Assembly (NCBI RefSeq): GCF_001477655.1
Contig: NZ_CP011266.1
Coordinates: forward strand, 1-64,000
Length of the DNA stretch: 64,000 nucleotides
Reading direction: 5' to 3'
Origin: Methanobrevibacter millerae
GTDB lineage: Archaea; Methanobacteriota; Methanobacteria; Methanobacteriales; Methanobacteriaceae
This document shows, piece by piece, positions 51,601-59,411 of the stretch. The notes beneath the pieces were generated by a model. It ran no database searches. It was given only the letters and a program-made list of their open reading frames with translations, and was not told where the DNA came from. Every line of letters begins with the position of its first letter. Position 1 is the first letter of the stretch. Position numbers and translations under genes: made by a program.

Positions 51601-53586
51601 GTAAGATTTGAAATTGTAGTTAGCAATATTGGTCAAAAAGCTTTATCTAATGTGTTCATAGAAGAATCACAGTATGATGGCTTAACATTTGACCATGCAA
51701 TAATTAATGGTCACTGGAGTGAATCTGTTGTTAACGGTAAGCACATATGGACTTTAAATTCCAATTTGCTTGTTGGTGAAAAAATCGCTCTTAATGTGGT
51801 CTTCAACACTACCAGAACAGGTACATTTACCAATGTTGTTGTGGCTGGTTCTAATGAGACTGAAAACAAGACCACAGAAAACAAGACTAAAGTTGTAGAG
51901 CCAAAATTGGACGTTCAAAAGATTACTTTAACTCCGATGGTTCATGTCGGTGATAAAACTTCATTTGAAATTGTTGTAAGAAATACTGGCGATGTAAAGT
52001 TAACTAATGTATATGTGGAAGAAACCTCATATGCTGGTTTAACCTATGATTCTTTTGTCAAAAACTCTGAATGGACTTATTCAACTGTAAACGGTAAGCA
52101 CAGATGGACATTAAATAAAGTGTTGTATCCTCATGAAGTTTCACAGTTCATTGTCGTATTCAACACTACTGAAGTTGGTACATTTACAAATGTTGTAACT
52201 GCAGGATCAGATAACACTCCTGAAAAACCTGCTGAGAATACAACAATCGTATATAACGAAACTCCAGAAGATCCAATGTCCAATTCAACTAGAAATCCGG
52301 ATTTGTCTATTGAAAAAGTAGCTTTAGATAAACTTTTAGTTGTTGGCCAAAAAGCTCAATTTGAAATCATCGTTCAAAATACTGGAAACGTTGCTTTATC
52401 AAAAGTTACTGTTTATGAAGAATCATTTGATGGTTTAACTTATGATTCATGGGAAGACTTCTCTGGCATGTGGAGTAAAAACAGTGATTTAAGCTGGACT
52501 TACAATGATATTTTATATCCGGGAGAATATGCATCATTCTTTGTAACATTCAATACAAATAGAATAGGTGATTTCAATAATATTGTATCTGTTGACTCAA
52601 ATGAAACTTCTAAAAAACGTGCAAACGATAATGTTATTGTTATTGCCTCTTCATTGAGTGTTGAAAAAATTACTCTTAATAAAACAGTTAATTTGGGCGA
52701 ACAAGTAACATTTGAGATTATTGTTCATAATACAGGCAGCACGGATTTAACTAATGTTGTTGTAAGAGAAGACCAATTTGAAGGTTTAAAATATAGTTCA
52801 TTTGTAGATTATACTGGAAATTGGAAGTACAACGGTGATTTAACCTGGACTTTAACAAATCCATTGAAAGCGGGTGAATACTCCGGATTCTTTGTAGTAT
52901 TTGATACTACTCGTGCCGGTGACTTTGTAAACGTTGTTGTTGCAAAATCTAATGAGGTTCCAGAAACTCCTGCTCACAACAACACAAAAGTTATAACTCC
53001 TGAAAACCCGTCTTACAACCCTTCAATGACTGTTGACAAATACACTATCAACAGAACTGTTTATTTGGGTGAACAGACCATGTTTGAAATTGTTGTAAGA
53101 AACACTGGTGACGTTGACTTGAAAGATGTATTTGTAATTGAAGCATACTTCGACCAAGGTTTAACTTACAGTTCATTCTATCCAACAAAAGGCATATGGA
53201 CTCATATAATTAATAATCAAAATTTCGATCAATTTAATTTAAGAGGAACATTGAGAGTTGGAGAATCTGCAAGTTTTATTGTAGTATTTGATACTTCAAG
53301 TGAAGGCTTAAAAACTAACATCGTTACGGCTGGATATGACAACACTGTTTATGTGAATTCATATAATGAAACTGAAGTAATTTATAAGCATGTTCCTGAA
53401 ATTCCACTCATTGAAATTCCTGAGGAACCTGGTAAACCAGTAAACAATGAAACTCCTGATGAGCCAGCTAAACCGGTTACTCCAGAACCACAAAACAACG
53501 AATTGCCTGCAACCGGTAATCCATTAGTCATGGTATTGCTTGCATTAATCGCTTTAGGGGCTGCAGGATTGAGAAGAAAAGACTAA
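48601..53586 (+). CDS. Giant adhesin-like protein 4 with thioester-like head and LPATG tail
   Basis: 1,661 aa. Signal peptide and first 50 residues (LLLTLSLTLGVVSASDNFAN) closely match adhesin 1, but the head (about residues 109-285) is of the adhesin 3 type: GYTAYCVNT (Cys134) and RLQHLIWYF (Gln200), the candidate thioester pair. Eleven Ig-like repeats of about 110-120 aa follow (VTKKSLTPSVKVGEQTLF and LDVQKITLTPMVHVGDKT types), longer than in any other adhesin here. A Pro-rich segment (EIPEEPGKPVNNETPDEPAK) leads to ELPATGNPLVMVLLALIAL with RRKD. The protein is therefore a mosaic of parts shared with the other adhesins. Confidence 0.85.
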   Translation: MNKKSIFYGLILLLTLSLTLGVVSASDNFANETVGVSLETHVNDVQLEVNNEEVSKMDSDTLSDTKKENVSEMDSDTLLESKNEDVVLENDESILGLKNSLSLNDELLKYGEIVTTQTPGPDNVLMSNGYTAYCVNTIRDPPGVGARYSVQPTSIVYHSWNNKPVSNLVKLAIVYYADNPAFHDKISIGSGQNRYSSRLQHLIWYFAGYIDSGNYDNSVYLNELYNKDRNYLYSAYFDIFNRNKNGEMIPDHYTFRYNSTHNVTYDFVAFQSSSDYQNLLGYKKFYTTLPTSYEIQKVTLTPKVLLNDKVIFELIYKNTGDIDLDNVFIVEENWDDGLEYDSFIDYGNIWIHSINNEGKHVWTLKEKLPAYTSKSLHVIFNTLKVGNFTNYISSGDKTTNNTTTVYNPGMKVTKKSLTPSVKVGEQTLFLITVENTGRIDLGNVFVEEQIPDGLTYADYHDKSLWRKDGNTFYYNNVLKVGESANFTIIFNTHINGTFVNCVVAGSNETENKTTNNTTTVKKPGMDVNKKSLTPRVKSGEQTKFLITVWNTGEIDLGNVFVKETMPADLEYADYTNKNLWRKDGDIFYYNNILKVGESANFTIIFNTNKTGSFTNCVVAGSNETENKTTENNTTVYKPGMEVTKISLTPNVKVGEQTLFMIIVKNTGDVDLGNVFVEEQIPDGLTFADYNDKTKWGRNGNIYTYLSDLKVGESANFTIAFNTHVNGTFVNCVVAGSNETDNKTTNNTTTVKKPNMEVTKKSLTPSVNVGEQTLFLITVRNTGEIDLGNVFVEEQIPDGLTYADYTDKTQWRKVGNIFYYNNILKVGESANFTIAFNTHVNGTFVNCVVAGSNETENKTTNNTTTVKKPNMDVKKISETQHVYVGDKAIFTIVVTNTGELDLTNVFVKEQIPDGLTYLSFNGRNWNKVGDVFNYNGILAPGADASFNIAFNTTRTGTFTNVVVAGSDKTENKTTNNTTTVYKPDLKVEKITIDPIVVVGDQVRFEIVVSNIGQKALSNVFIEESQYDGLTFDHAIINGHWSESVVNGKHIWTLNSNLLVGEKIALNVVFNTTRTGTFTNVVVAGSNETENKTTENKTKVVEPKLDVQKITLTPMVHVGDKTSFEIVVRNTGDVKLTNVYVEETSYAGLTYDSFVKNSEWTYSTVNGKHRWTLNKVLYPHEVSQFIVVFNTTEVGTFTNVVTAGSDNTPEKPAENTTIVYNETPEDPMSNSTRNPDLSIEKVALDKLLVVGQKAQFEIIVQNTGNVALSKVTVYEESFDGLTYDSWEDFSGMWSKNSDLSWTYNDILYPGEYASFFVTFNTNRIGDFNNIVSVDSNETSKKRANDNVIVIASSLSVEKITLNKTVNLGEQVTFEIIVHNTGSTDLTNVVVREDQFEGLKYSSFVDYTGNWKYNGDLTWTLTNPLKAGEYSGFFVVFDTTRAGDFVNVVVAKSNEVPETPAHNNTKVITPENPSYNPSMTVDKYTINRTVYLGEQTMFEIVVRNTGDVDLKDVFVIEAYFDQGLTYSSFYPTKGIWTHIINNQNFDQFNLRGTLRVGESASFIVVFDTSSEGLKTNIVTAGYDNTVYVNSYNETEVIYKHVPEIPLIEIPEEPGKPVNNETPDEPAKPVTPEPQNNELPATGNPLVMVLLALIALGAAGLRRKD

Positions 53587-53593
53587 GCATTAA

Positions 53594-53630
53594 TTGGGAA
53601 AATTTAATTTCCCATTCTTTTTTATTTTAA
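53594..53630 (+). terminator. Terminator after adhesin 4
   Basis: TGGGAAA (53595-53601) and TTTCCCA (53608-53614) are followed by a T-run. Confidence 0.75.
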
Positions 53631-53769
53631 TATGTGTATGTAATCATACATTTTAATCAAAAATCATAAGGATGTTATTATTTTTAAAAGTATCTTTGAT
53701 TTAAAATGATGTTGGTTTGCTTAATGCATATTTAATTAATCATATAATTAACTAAATTGTATTTTTAGA

Positions 53770-53804
53770 AAAAAGGAAAATTTAAGATGAGCATAAACTC
53801 ATCT
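53770..53804 (-). terminator. Terminator after argS
   Basis: AGATGAG (53785-53791) and CTCATCT (53798-53804) overlap the argS stop codon. On the minus strand the hairpin is followed by a T-rich tract. Confidence 0.6.
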
Positions 53805-55503
53805 ACATTTTTTCGGGAGCAGGTACTCCTAGGATATTTAAAGCGTTTTTGATTGTTGTTTTTGATTTGTCAACTAGAATCAATCTTGTATCTTCAACAT
53901 CAGATCCGATTACCTGTTCTGATTTGTAGAATTTATTGAATGATCCTGCTAAATCCTGACAGTATTGTGTGATGTTGTGAACTCTTTTCTTGTTAGCACA
54001 GTCTTCAACAACCTGTGGGAATTTAGCTATTAGTCTTACTAAATCCTGTTCAGTTTCATTAGGAACCCAATTTTCATCAATTTCAAGTGAAGAAATGTCT
54101 TTTCCTGATTTGTTTAATAATTTGCAAGCTCTTGCATGTGCATATTGTATTGAAGCGCAGCCTCTCTCAAAGCTTAATGCCTCATCCCATTTGAATGTCA
54201 GGTGTTTTTCCGGGGATAGCTTTGCAATGAAGAATCTGATAGCTCCAATTCCGATTTTTTCAGCCATTGGTGCAATTTCTGCATCTGTCAAATCAGGATT
54301 TCTGGATTTGATTTCTTTTGTTGCTCTTAAAATTGCTTCATCAACTAAATCGTCAACTGATACGAATTTTCCTTTTCTGGTTGACATGGATCCTTCAGGT
54401 AGTGTAATGAATTCATAAAATATTACTTCAGGAGCCTTTTCCTTTAATATTTCTTCAAAAATCACTTTCATCTGTTTTGAAGATAGTTTGTGGTCTGAAC
54501 CTAATATGTCTAATACCACATCACCTAATGTTGCCTTATATCTGTGATATGCCAAATCTCTTGTTGAGTAAAGTGAAGTACCGTTTGATCTTCTTAAAAC
54601 GAATTCCTTTTCAATATTGTAGAATTTCAAATCGATGTAGTCAACATCTTCATGGGATACGAATCCCTCTTTTTCAAAGTAGTTGACAAGGTCACTTACT
54701 TCTCCGTTTCTGATGAAAGTTCCTTCCCATACAAAGTCGTCATGATGTATGTTCATTCTGTGAAGTGTGTCCTTTATTCCTGAAACGCAGCTTTCCACAA
54801 CATGTTCAAAGGTTTTATTCAATTCCTCATCTTCACCCTTTTCGTATTTTTGAATGAGTTCGCTTACTTTTGTATTGGCCGCTTCGTTTTCATCAACTTC
54901 CTTATTTGCTAAGAAGTATAGTTTACCGATTTTTTCATCTATCTTTTCTCCTTCCTGGTCTTCGATTTTCAGACCCATTTCAGTTATACCATAAACGATT
55001 ATTGCAATTTGGCGCCCCATGTCATTTACATAGTATTGGGTTTCAACTTCACGTCCTGCCAGTTTCAATAGTCTTGCAAGTGAATCTCCAAAGATTGAGT
55101 TACGAACATGTCCGATATGCAATGGTCCGTTAGGATTTGCGGAGGTATGTTCCAATATAATCTTTTCATCAACTTTATCCAATTTACCGTAACTGTCATC
55201 TACCTTTTCAAGTAACAATTTTGAGAATTTTGAATAGTCAATAAAGAAGTTAACATAAGGGCCGAAGTTTTGAACTTTTTCAAATATGTCCGGAACTTCA
55301 ATTTTAGAGACCAGATCTTCAGCAACAAGATTAGGAGCAGTTTTTAATTTTTTTGTAAGTGCAAAAGCTATTGTACTAGCTAAATCTCCTAATTTTGGGT
55401 CTGGTGGAAATTCCAAACGGAAATTTCTATCTATATCTTCATCATATTGATCTAATGCCTTGTTTAAAGCATCAATTGCTTGTTTTTCAATTTCAAAATA
55501 CAT
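53803..55503 (-). CDS. argS: Arginyl-tRNA synthetase
   Basis: A 566-aa class Ia synthetase. The HIGH box is in ANPNGPLHIGH (HIGH at about 129-132), the KMSKS-equivalent is GSMSTRKGKF, and an N-terminal Add1 domain precedes the catalytic core (FRLEFPPDPKLGDLAST). The C-terminal anticodon-binding DALR domain includes YAHARACKLLNKSG and SFNKFYKSEQVIG. RBS AAAGGTGAA precedes the ATG. It is the last gene of the run cbiC-hemL-signal peptidase-argS, with an 18-nt gap upstream and a hairpin terminator at its end. Confidence 0.97.
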   Translation of the reverse strand: MYFEIEKQAIDALNKALDQYDEDIDRNFRLEFPPDPKLGDLASTIAFALTKKLKTAPNLVAEDLVSKIEVPDIFEKVQNFGPYVNFFIDYSKFSKLLLEKVDDSYGKLDKVDEKIILEHTSANPNGPLHIGHVRNSIFGDSLARLLKLAGREVETQYYVNDMGRQIAIIVYGITEMGLKIEDQEGEKIDEKIGKLYFLANKEVDENEAANTKVSELIQKYEKGEDEELNKTFEHVVESCVSGIKDTLHRMNIHHDDFVWEGTFIRNGEVSDLVNYFEKEGFVSHEDVDYIDLKFYNIEKEFVLRRSNGTSLYSTRDLAYHRYKATLGDVVLDILGSDHKLSSKQMKVIFEEILKEKAPEVIFYEFITLPEGSMSTRKGKFVSVDDLVDEAILRATKEIKSRNPDLTDAEIAPMAEKIGIGAIRFFIAKLSPEKHLTFKWDEALSFERGCASIQYAHARACKLLNKSGKDISSLEIDENWVPNETEQDLVRLIAKFPQVVEDCANKKRVHNITQYCQDLAGSFNKFYKSEQVIGSDVEDTRLILVDKSKTTIKNALNILGVPAPEKM

Positions 55504-55521
55504 TTATTCACCTTTAAATAA

Positions 55522-55944
55522 TTATAATCCTCTTAACCACAATGAAATGTTACCAATCCATGGAATTACGATAGGCTTATCTCCCCATTTAAGCACTCTT
55601 GACTCGATTTGGTCTGAAGTTACATAGTATGGGTCTGACCGGTTGTTATTGTCTCCTTTTATCTCATACATCGTCGTTCCATTTATCTCTTTTATATCAA
55701 TGATTCTGTGAATGACCGGCTGGTTAAACCATTTTGCATCATAAACAACAATATCTCCTTTTTCAACACTTTTTCGGTCGAATTCATGCAATCCAAGGAA
55801 ATCTGCCTTTTCTATTACTACTATATCTCCTCTATAGAATACAGGCTCCATACTTCCTGAAACAACGACATTCAAGTGTTGGGCGGCGATTAAAACAATT
55901 GCAAGAATTATGATGTATGATGCAATCTCTTTGTAATCTACCAT
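55522..55944 (-). CDS. Archaeal signal peptidase I
   Basis: A 140-aa S26B-type protease. An N-terminal membrane helix (SYIIILAIVLIAAQHL) leads to the catalytic Ser31 in VVVSGSMEPVFYRGD, His79 in QPVIHRI and Asp in IKGDNNNRSDP. The archaeal/ER form uses Ser-His instead of Ser-Lys, which fits. It removes signal peptides on the outer face of the membrane and would process the adhesins and partner proteins in this window. RBS AAGGTG precedes the ATG. It is 9 nt from hemL and 18 nt from argS. Confidence 0.92.
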   Translation of the reverse strand: MVDYKEIASYIIILAIVLIAAQHLNVVVSGSMEPVFYRGDIVVIEKADFLGLHEFDRKSVEKGDIVVYDAKWFNQPVIHRIIDIKEINGTTMYEIKGDNNNRSDPYYVTSDQIESRVLKWGDKPIVIPWIGNISLWLRGL

Positions 55945-55953
55945 TTTAACACC

Positions 55954-57228
55954 TTAATATTTATTTTTCTTGTTGAATGCCACAGCCAGTGCAATTTCAA
56001 TTGCATCGGAGGTGTCCTGCAAATCTGCCATGCTGTGTGCACTTGAAATAAAGTTACATTCAAATTGGCTAGGTGGTATGAACACGCCTTCTTTTAATAA
56101 AGCTCTAAAGTATCTTAAAAAGCTTTCAGTATCAGACTTTTGAGCGTCAGCATAATTATAAACTTCAGCAGGATTCAAATAAATCTGAAACATTGATGCA
56201 AGTCCTACACATTGAATATTGTATTGCTCATCATCGATTATTGATTCAATGTTTCCTCTCAGGAAATTTCCTTTCCTTTCTAAGTCTTTATAGAATTTAT
56301 CATCCAATTGTGATAGTGTAGATAATCCTGCTTGGACAGAAATTGGGTTACCACTAAACGTTCCTGCTTGATAAACCGGTCCTTGCGGAGCTATCAATTC
56401 CATAATTTCTCTTTTACCACAGAAAGCGCCCATTGGAAGACCTCCACCGACAATTTTTCCCAATGTTGTCAAATCTGGAGTGACTCCATAATATTGCTGA
56501 GCACCACCTCTGGAAGCTCTAAAACCGGTAATAACTTCATCAAATATTAATATTATATCATTTTCTTCAGTTATTTTACGTACAAACTCTAAAAATCCAG
56601 GTTTTGGTTCAATACATCCAACATTACCCATAACCACTTCCATTATCAGGCATGCAATGTTTTCACCTTCCTTTTCAATCATTTCACTTAAGGCTTCCTC
56701 ATCATTAAATGGAACTGATAATGTATTTTTTGTTGTGTCTGTTGGAATACCGGCGGAATCAGGCAAGCATGCTGCACCGGATCCTCCTTTAACCAAAACA
56801 TAATCGTGAGCTCCGTGATATGCTCCTTCAAACTTGATGATTTTGTCGCGACCTGTAAAGCCACGGGCTAATCTTATTGCACTCATGGTAGCTTCGGTTC
56901 CGCTGTTACAGAATCTGACCATTTCAGCACAAGGTATCCTGTCAACAACTTCGCGGGCAAGTTTAATTTCATTTTCAGTCGGAGCACCGTATGCCGTACC
57001 GATAGTTAACTGATTGGAAACTTCACGTACAACTTTAGGGTTTGCATGTCCAAGTATTAACGGACCGTAAGCCAGACAGTGGTCAATATACGTATTTTCT
57101 TCACTATCTGTTATCTTACAACCACCAGCACTCTTAACAAAAAATGGATAAGGCTTGAATGCACGTACCGGTGAATTAACTCCTCCTGGGAAGTATTTTT
57201 TAGATTCATTAAATAATTCTTCAGTCAT
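55954..57228 (-). CDS. hemL: Glutamate-1-semialdehyde 2,1-aminomutase
   Basis: PLP enzyme that makes 5-aminolevulinate for tetrapyrroles (F430, corrinoids, siroheme). 424 aa: [12 protein letters not shown] near the start, [37 protein letters not shown] and the PLP lysine (about Lys258) in [21 protein letters not shown] at 57228 is chosen because AAGTGAT is directly upstream; the longer frame to 57267 overlaps cbiC by about 30 nt. It follows cbiC by 8 nt, so two tetrapyrrole genes are paired. Confidence 0.96.
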   Translation of the reverse strand: MTEELFNESKKYFPGGVNSPVRAFKPYPFFVKSAGGCKITDSEENTYIDHCLAYGPLILGHANPKVVREVSNQLTIGTAYGAPTENEIKLAREVVDRIPCAEMVRFCNSGTEATMSAIRLARGFTGRDKIIKFEGAYHGAHDYVLVKGGSGAACLPDSAGIPTDTTKNTLSVPFNDEEALSEMIEKEGENIACLIMEVVMGNVGCIEPKPGFLEFVRKITEENDIILIFDEVITGFRASRGGAQQYYGVTPDLTTLGKIVGGGLPMGAFCGKREIMELIAPQGPVYQAGTFSGNPISVQAGLSTLSQLDDKFYKDLERKGNFLRGNIESIIDDEQYNIQCVGLASMFQIYLNPAEVYNYADAQKSDTESFLRYFRALLKEGVFIPPSQFECNFISSAHSMADLQDTSDAIEIALAVAFNKKNKY

Positions 57229-57236
57229 TTTATCAC

Positions 57237-57866
57237 TTATAAATGTTGGATTAATGAGTTTACACAAGCAACTGCTATAGGTGTTCCACCTTTAGGGCCT
57301 TCGGTAATGACATTAGGGATATTTGAATTTCTTAAAGCTTCTTTAGAATCAGCAGCTCCAACAAATCCGACAGGAACTCCAACTATTGCTTTAAGATTAA
57401 TTTCACCTTTTTCATATAAATCCATTGCTTCAAAAACAGCTGTTGGAGCATTTCCGGAAACGACAATACCTTCAAAGTCATTTTCGCTGGCATATCTGAT
57501 TGCTGCAGCAGCCCTGGTTATTTGATGCTCTTTAGCTATTTTCTTAACTTCTTCATTTTTGATATAACATTCAACTTCACCATCATAACGGGTTATTCCA
57601 TATTTAACCATGTTAATGTCAGTTAAAATTGTTTCGTTATTTCTCAATGACTTCATCGCAACATCAACAAAATCATCGCTTATATGAACAAGCTTTGCAT
57701 ATTCTGGGTCTGCAGTTGAGTGAACGATACGCTCAACGATGTCTTTTTCAGCAGGTTTCAAATCTTTAATTTCATCACCAATAAGGCCTCGGATAATCTC
57801 TCTACTTTTAGTAGCGATATCATAACCTTGTTTAGTTGATGCACCCATAAACATTTGGTCTGTCAT
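57237..57866 (-). CDS. cbiC: Cobalt-precorrin-8 methylmutase
   Basis: Moves the C11 methyl to C12 during corrin synthesis, giving cobyrinate. At 209 aa it is the normal size. The catalytic His49 lies in [13 protein letters not shown], and [31 protein letters not shown] and [17 protein letters not shown] are the family's conserved blocks. It heads the operon leading to hemL. An inner ATG at residue 5 is an alternative start. The CobB/CobQ-like protein at 8.7-10.1 kb is the only other possible corrinoid gene in the window. Confidence 0.95.
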   Translation of the reverse strand: MTDQMFMGASTKQGYDIATKSREIIRGLIGDEIKDLKPAEKDIVERIVHSTADPEYAKLVHISDDFVDVAMKSLRNNETILTDINMVKYGITRYDGEVECYIKNEEVKKIAKEHQITRAAAAIRYASENDFEGIVVSGNAPTAVFEAMDLYEKGEINLKAIVGVPVGFVGAADSKEALRNSNIPNVITEGPKGGTPIAVACVNSLIQHL

Positions 57867-58009
57867 ATTATAATTATATGTAAAAAAATAGTTAAAATAT
57901 TTTAGTATTTTACTTATTTAATGAAAAATTCTAACCCAATCATAAAAGAAGTAAAATTCTTTTTAGTTAAATCTGAGTATTTTATATACTTTTTTACTAA
58001 TTACCAATC

Positions 58010-58162
58010 ATGTTAACTATTAAAAATGATTTAAAAATATATTTGAACTCAATGATGAATACTTTTAGAATTGATGAGAGAGGTGCTTTTCTGCTGTCCT
58101 TTGAATTGAAGCTGAAAGACCAGGAATTTTTGAACTATTGTCATCTCGATATGGATTTATGA
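58010..58162 (+). CDS. Small hypothetical ORF, possibly leaderless or a remnant
   Basis: A 50-aa frame starting MLTIKNDLKIYLNSMMNTFR and ending LNYCHLDMDL; no family recognised. TTTATATAC at 57981-57989 lies about 26 nt upstream of the ATG, the spacing expected of a leaderless archaeal transcript, and there is no ribosome-binding site. It sits in the 350-nt space between cbiC and the flavoprotein gene. It may be a real small protein or the decayed start of a larger gene; nothing convincing continues after the stop. Confidence 0.3.
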   Translation: MLTIKNDLKIYLNSMMNTFRIDERGAFLLSFELKLKDQEFLNYCHLDMDL

Positions 58163-58217
58163 TTTTTAAATGCCTTGAGAGAATATCTTTTAATGATATT
58201 TGTTTTATTTTTAAATA

Positions 58218-59405
58218 TTATTTTTCACTCACAGATTTTCCAGCTAAAAAACCTGTTGAAAATGCTATTTTTAGATTGTATCCCCCTGTAGGTCCATCCA
58301 AGTCAAGCACTTCTCCTGCAAAATAAAGATTAGGTGTCGTTTTTGATTCCATGCTTTTTGGATTGATGTTTTTCAGGTCAATTCCACCAACAGTAACCTT
58401 AGCCAAATCCTTGTTGAAGTCAACAATTTCAAATGTAAACCTTTTGAGACTCTCAACTAATCTGTTTTTACTTTTCTTATTTATTCTGCTTAATTGGGTA
58501 TCAGAAGCTATATTTGTCTTTTTTAAAAAGTATTCAATGAATGCGTTTGTCAAATAATCTTTTAGATAATTTTTGATTTGAGTTTTTCCCCTGTTTTGAA
58601 AATCCTTATTGAATGTATCTTTCAAATAATCTCTTGAATAGTCAGGAACTAAATCAATAGCTATTTCACATGACAAATCATACTCATCATCTAAAATATC
58701 ATAATCAAGATCTTTTGATATTTTGCTGCTTAAATCAATGATTCCGGGGCCTGTCAATCCAACATGGCTAATAAGCACATTACCTTTAACTTTTGATTTT
58801 TTATATGAACATTCAACATTTTCAAGGGTAATGCCAGCTATTGAGCTTAAGTCCTCTTTTGTTATTAATGGTGAAAGACCATATTTTATTTTAGTTACTG
58901 GCATATCGGTTAAAGAATAGTTATTGGAATTACATCCGGTTTGAGGGTATGTTACTCCACCCGTGGCTATTATTATTTTTTTAGCTTTGATTTCATCGTT
59001 TATAATAAAATTATCTGAAATTTTTTTAACTTCATAATTATATAGGATTTCAACATCGTTTAAATGCCTTTCGAGTCCGTTTAAAACGTCAATTGATTTT
59101 TCACTTTCGGGAAACATTCTATTGTTATCCTCTTCAATAAAGTCAAAATCAAAAAGATTAAACAAATCCTCATTAGTGAAGGTATAAAAAGAGTGTTTTA
59201 AGAAATTTCTTTCATCAAAAAAAGTTAATAGCTTTTTAAGTGGCTTATTGTTTGTAATATTGCATCTTCCCCCACCGGTCAAAAGCAATTTAACACCAAG
59301 TGAGGAGTTTTTTTCAAGCAATATTACTTTTAAGTCCTTTGAACAAGCAATTGCTGCAGTTATTCCAGCAGGACCGCCACCTATAATAGCTATATCATAT
59401 TCCAT
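58218..59405 (-). CDS. HI0933-family FAD-dependent oxidoreductase
   Basis: A 395-aa flavoprotein. The N-terminal dinucleotide motif is YDIAIIGGGPAGITAAI, followed by the family hallmark LLTGGGRCNITNN, KIIIATGGVTYPQTG and the C-terminal LYFAGEVLDLDGPTGGYNLKIAFSTG. This is the BaiN/YhiN group, whose physiological substrates are mostly unknown. It lies 6 nt downstream of aspS with no clear ribosome-binding site of its own, so it is probably cotranscribed and translationally dependent on aspS. Confidence 0.9.
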   Translation of the reverse strand: MEYDIAIIGGGPAGITAAIACSKDLKVILLEKNSSLGVKLLLTGGGRCNITNNKPLKKLLTFFDERNFLKHSFYTFTNEDLFNLFDFDFIEEDNNRMFPESEKSIDVLNGLERHLNDVEILYNYEVKKISDNFIINDEIKAKKIIIATGGVTYPQTGCNSNNYSLTDMPVTKIKYGLSPLITKEDLSSIAGITLENVECSYKKSKVKGNVLISHVGLTGPGIIDLSSKISKDLDYDILDDEYDLSCEIAIDLVPDYSRDYLKDTFNKDFQNRGKTQIKNYLKDYLTNAFIEYFLKKTNIASDTQLSRINKKSKNRLVESLKRFTFEIVDFNKDLAKVTVGGIDLKNINPKSMESKTTPNLYFAGEVLDLDGPTGGYNLKIAFSTGFLAGKSVSEK

Positions 59406-59411
59406 TTTTAT

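Noticed and set aside
25632-53586. Adhesin island as a prophage or integrated plasmid
   Set aside because: No integrase, terminase, capsid or replication genes; housekeeping genes (purD) lie inside the island and all elements look chromosomal.
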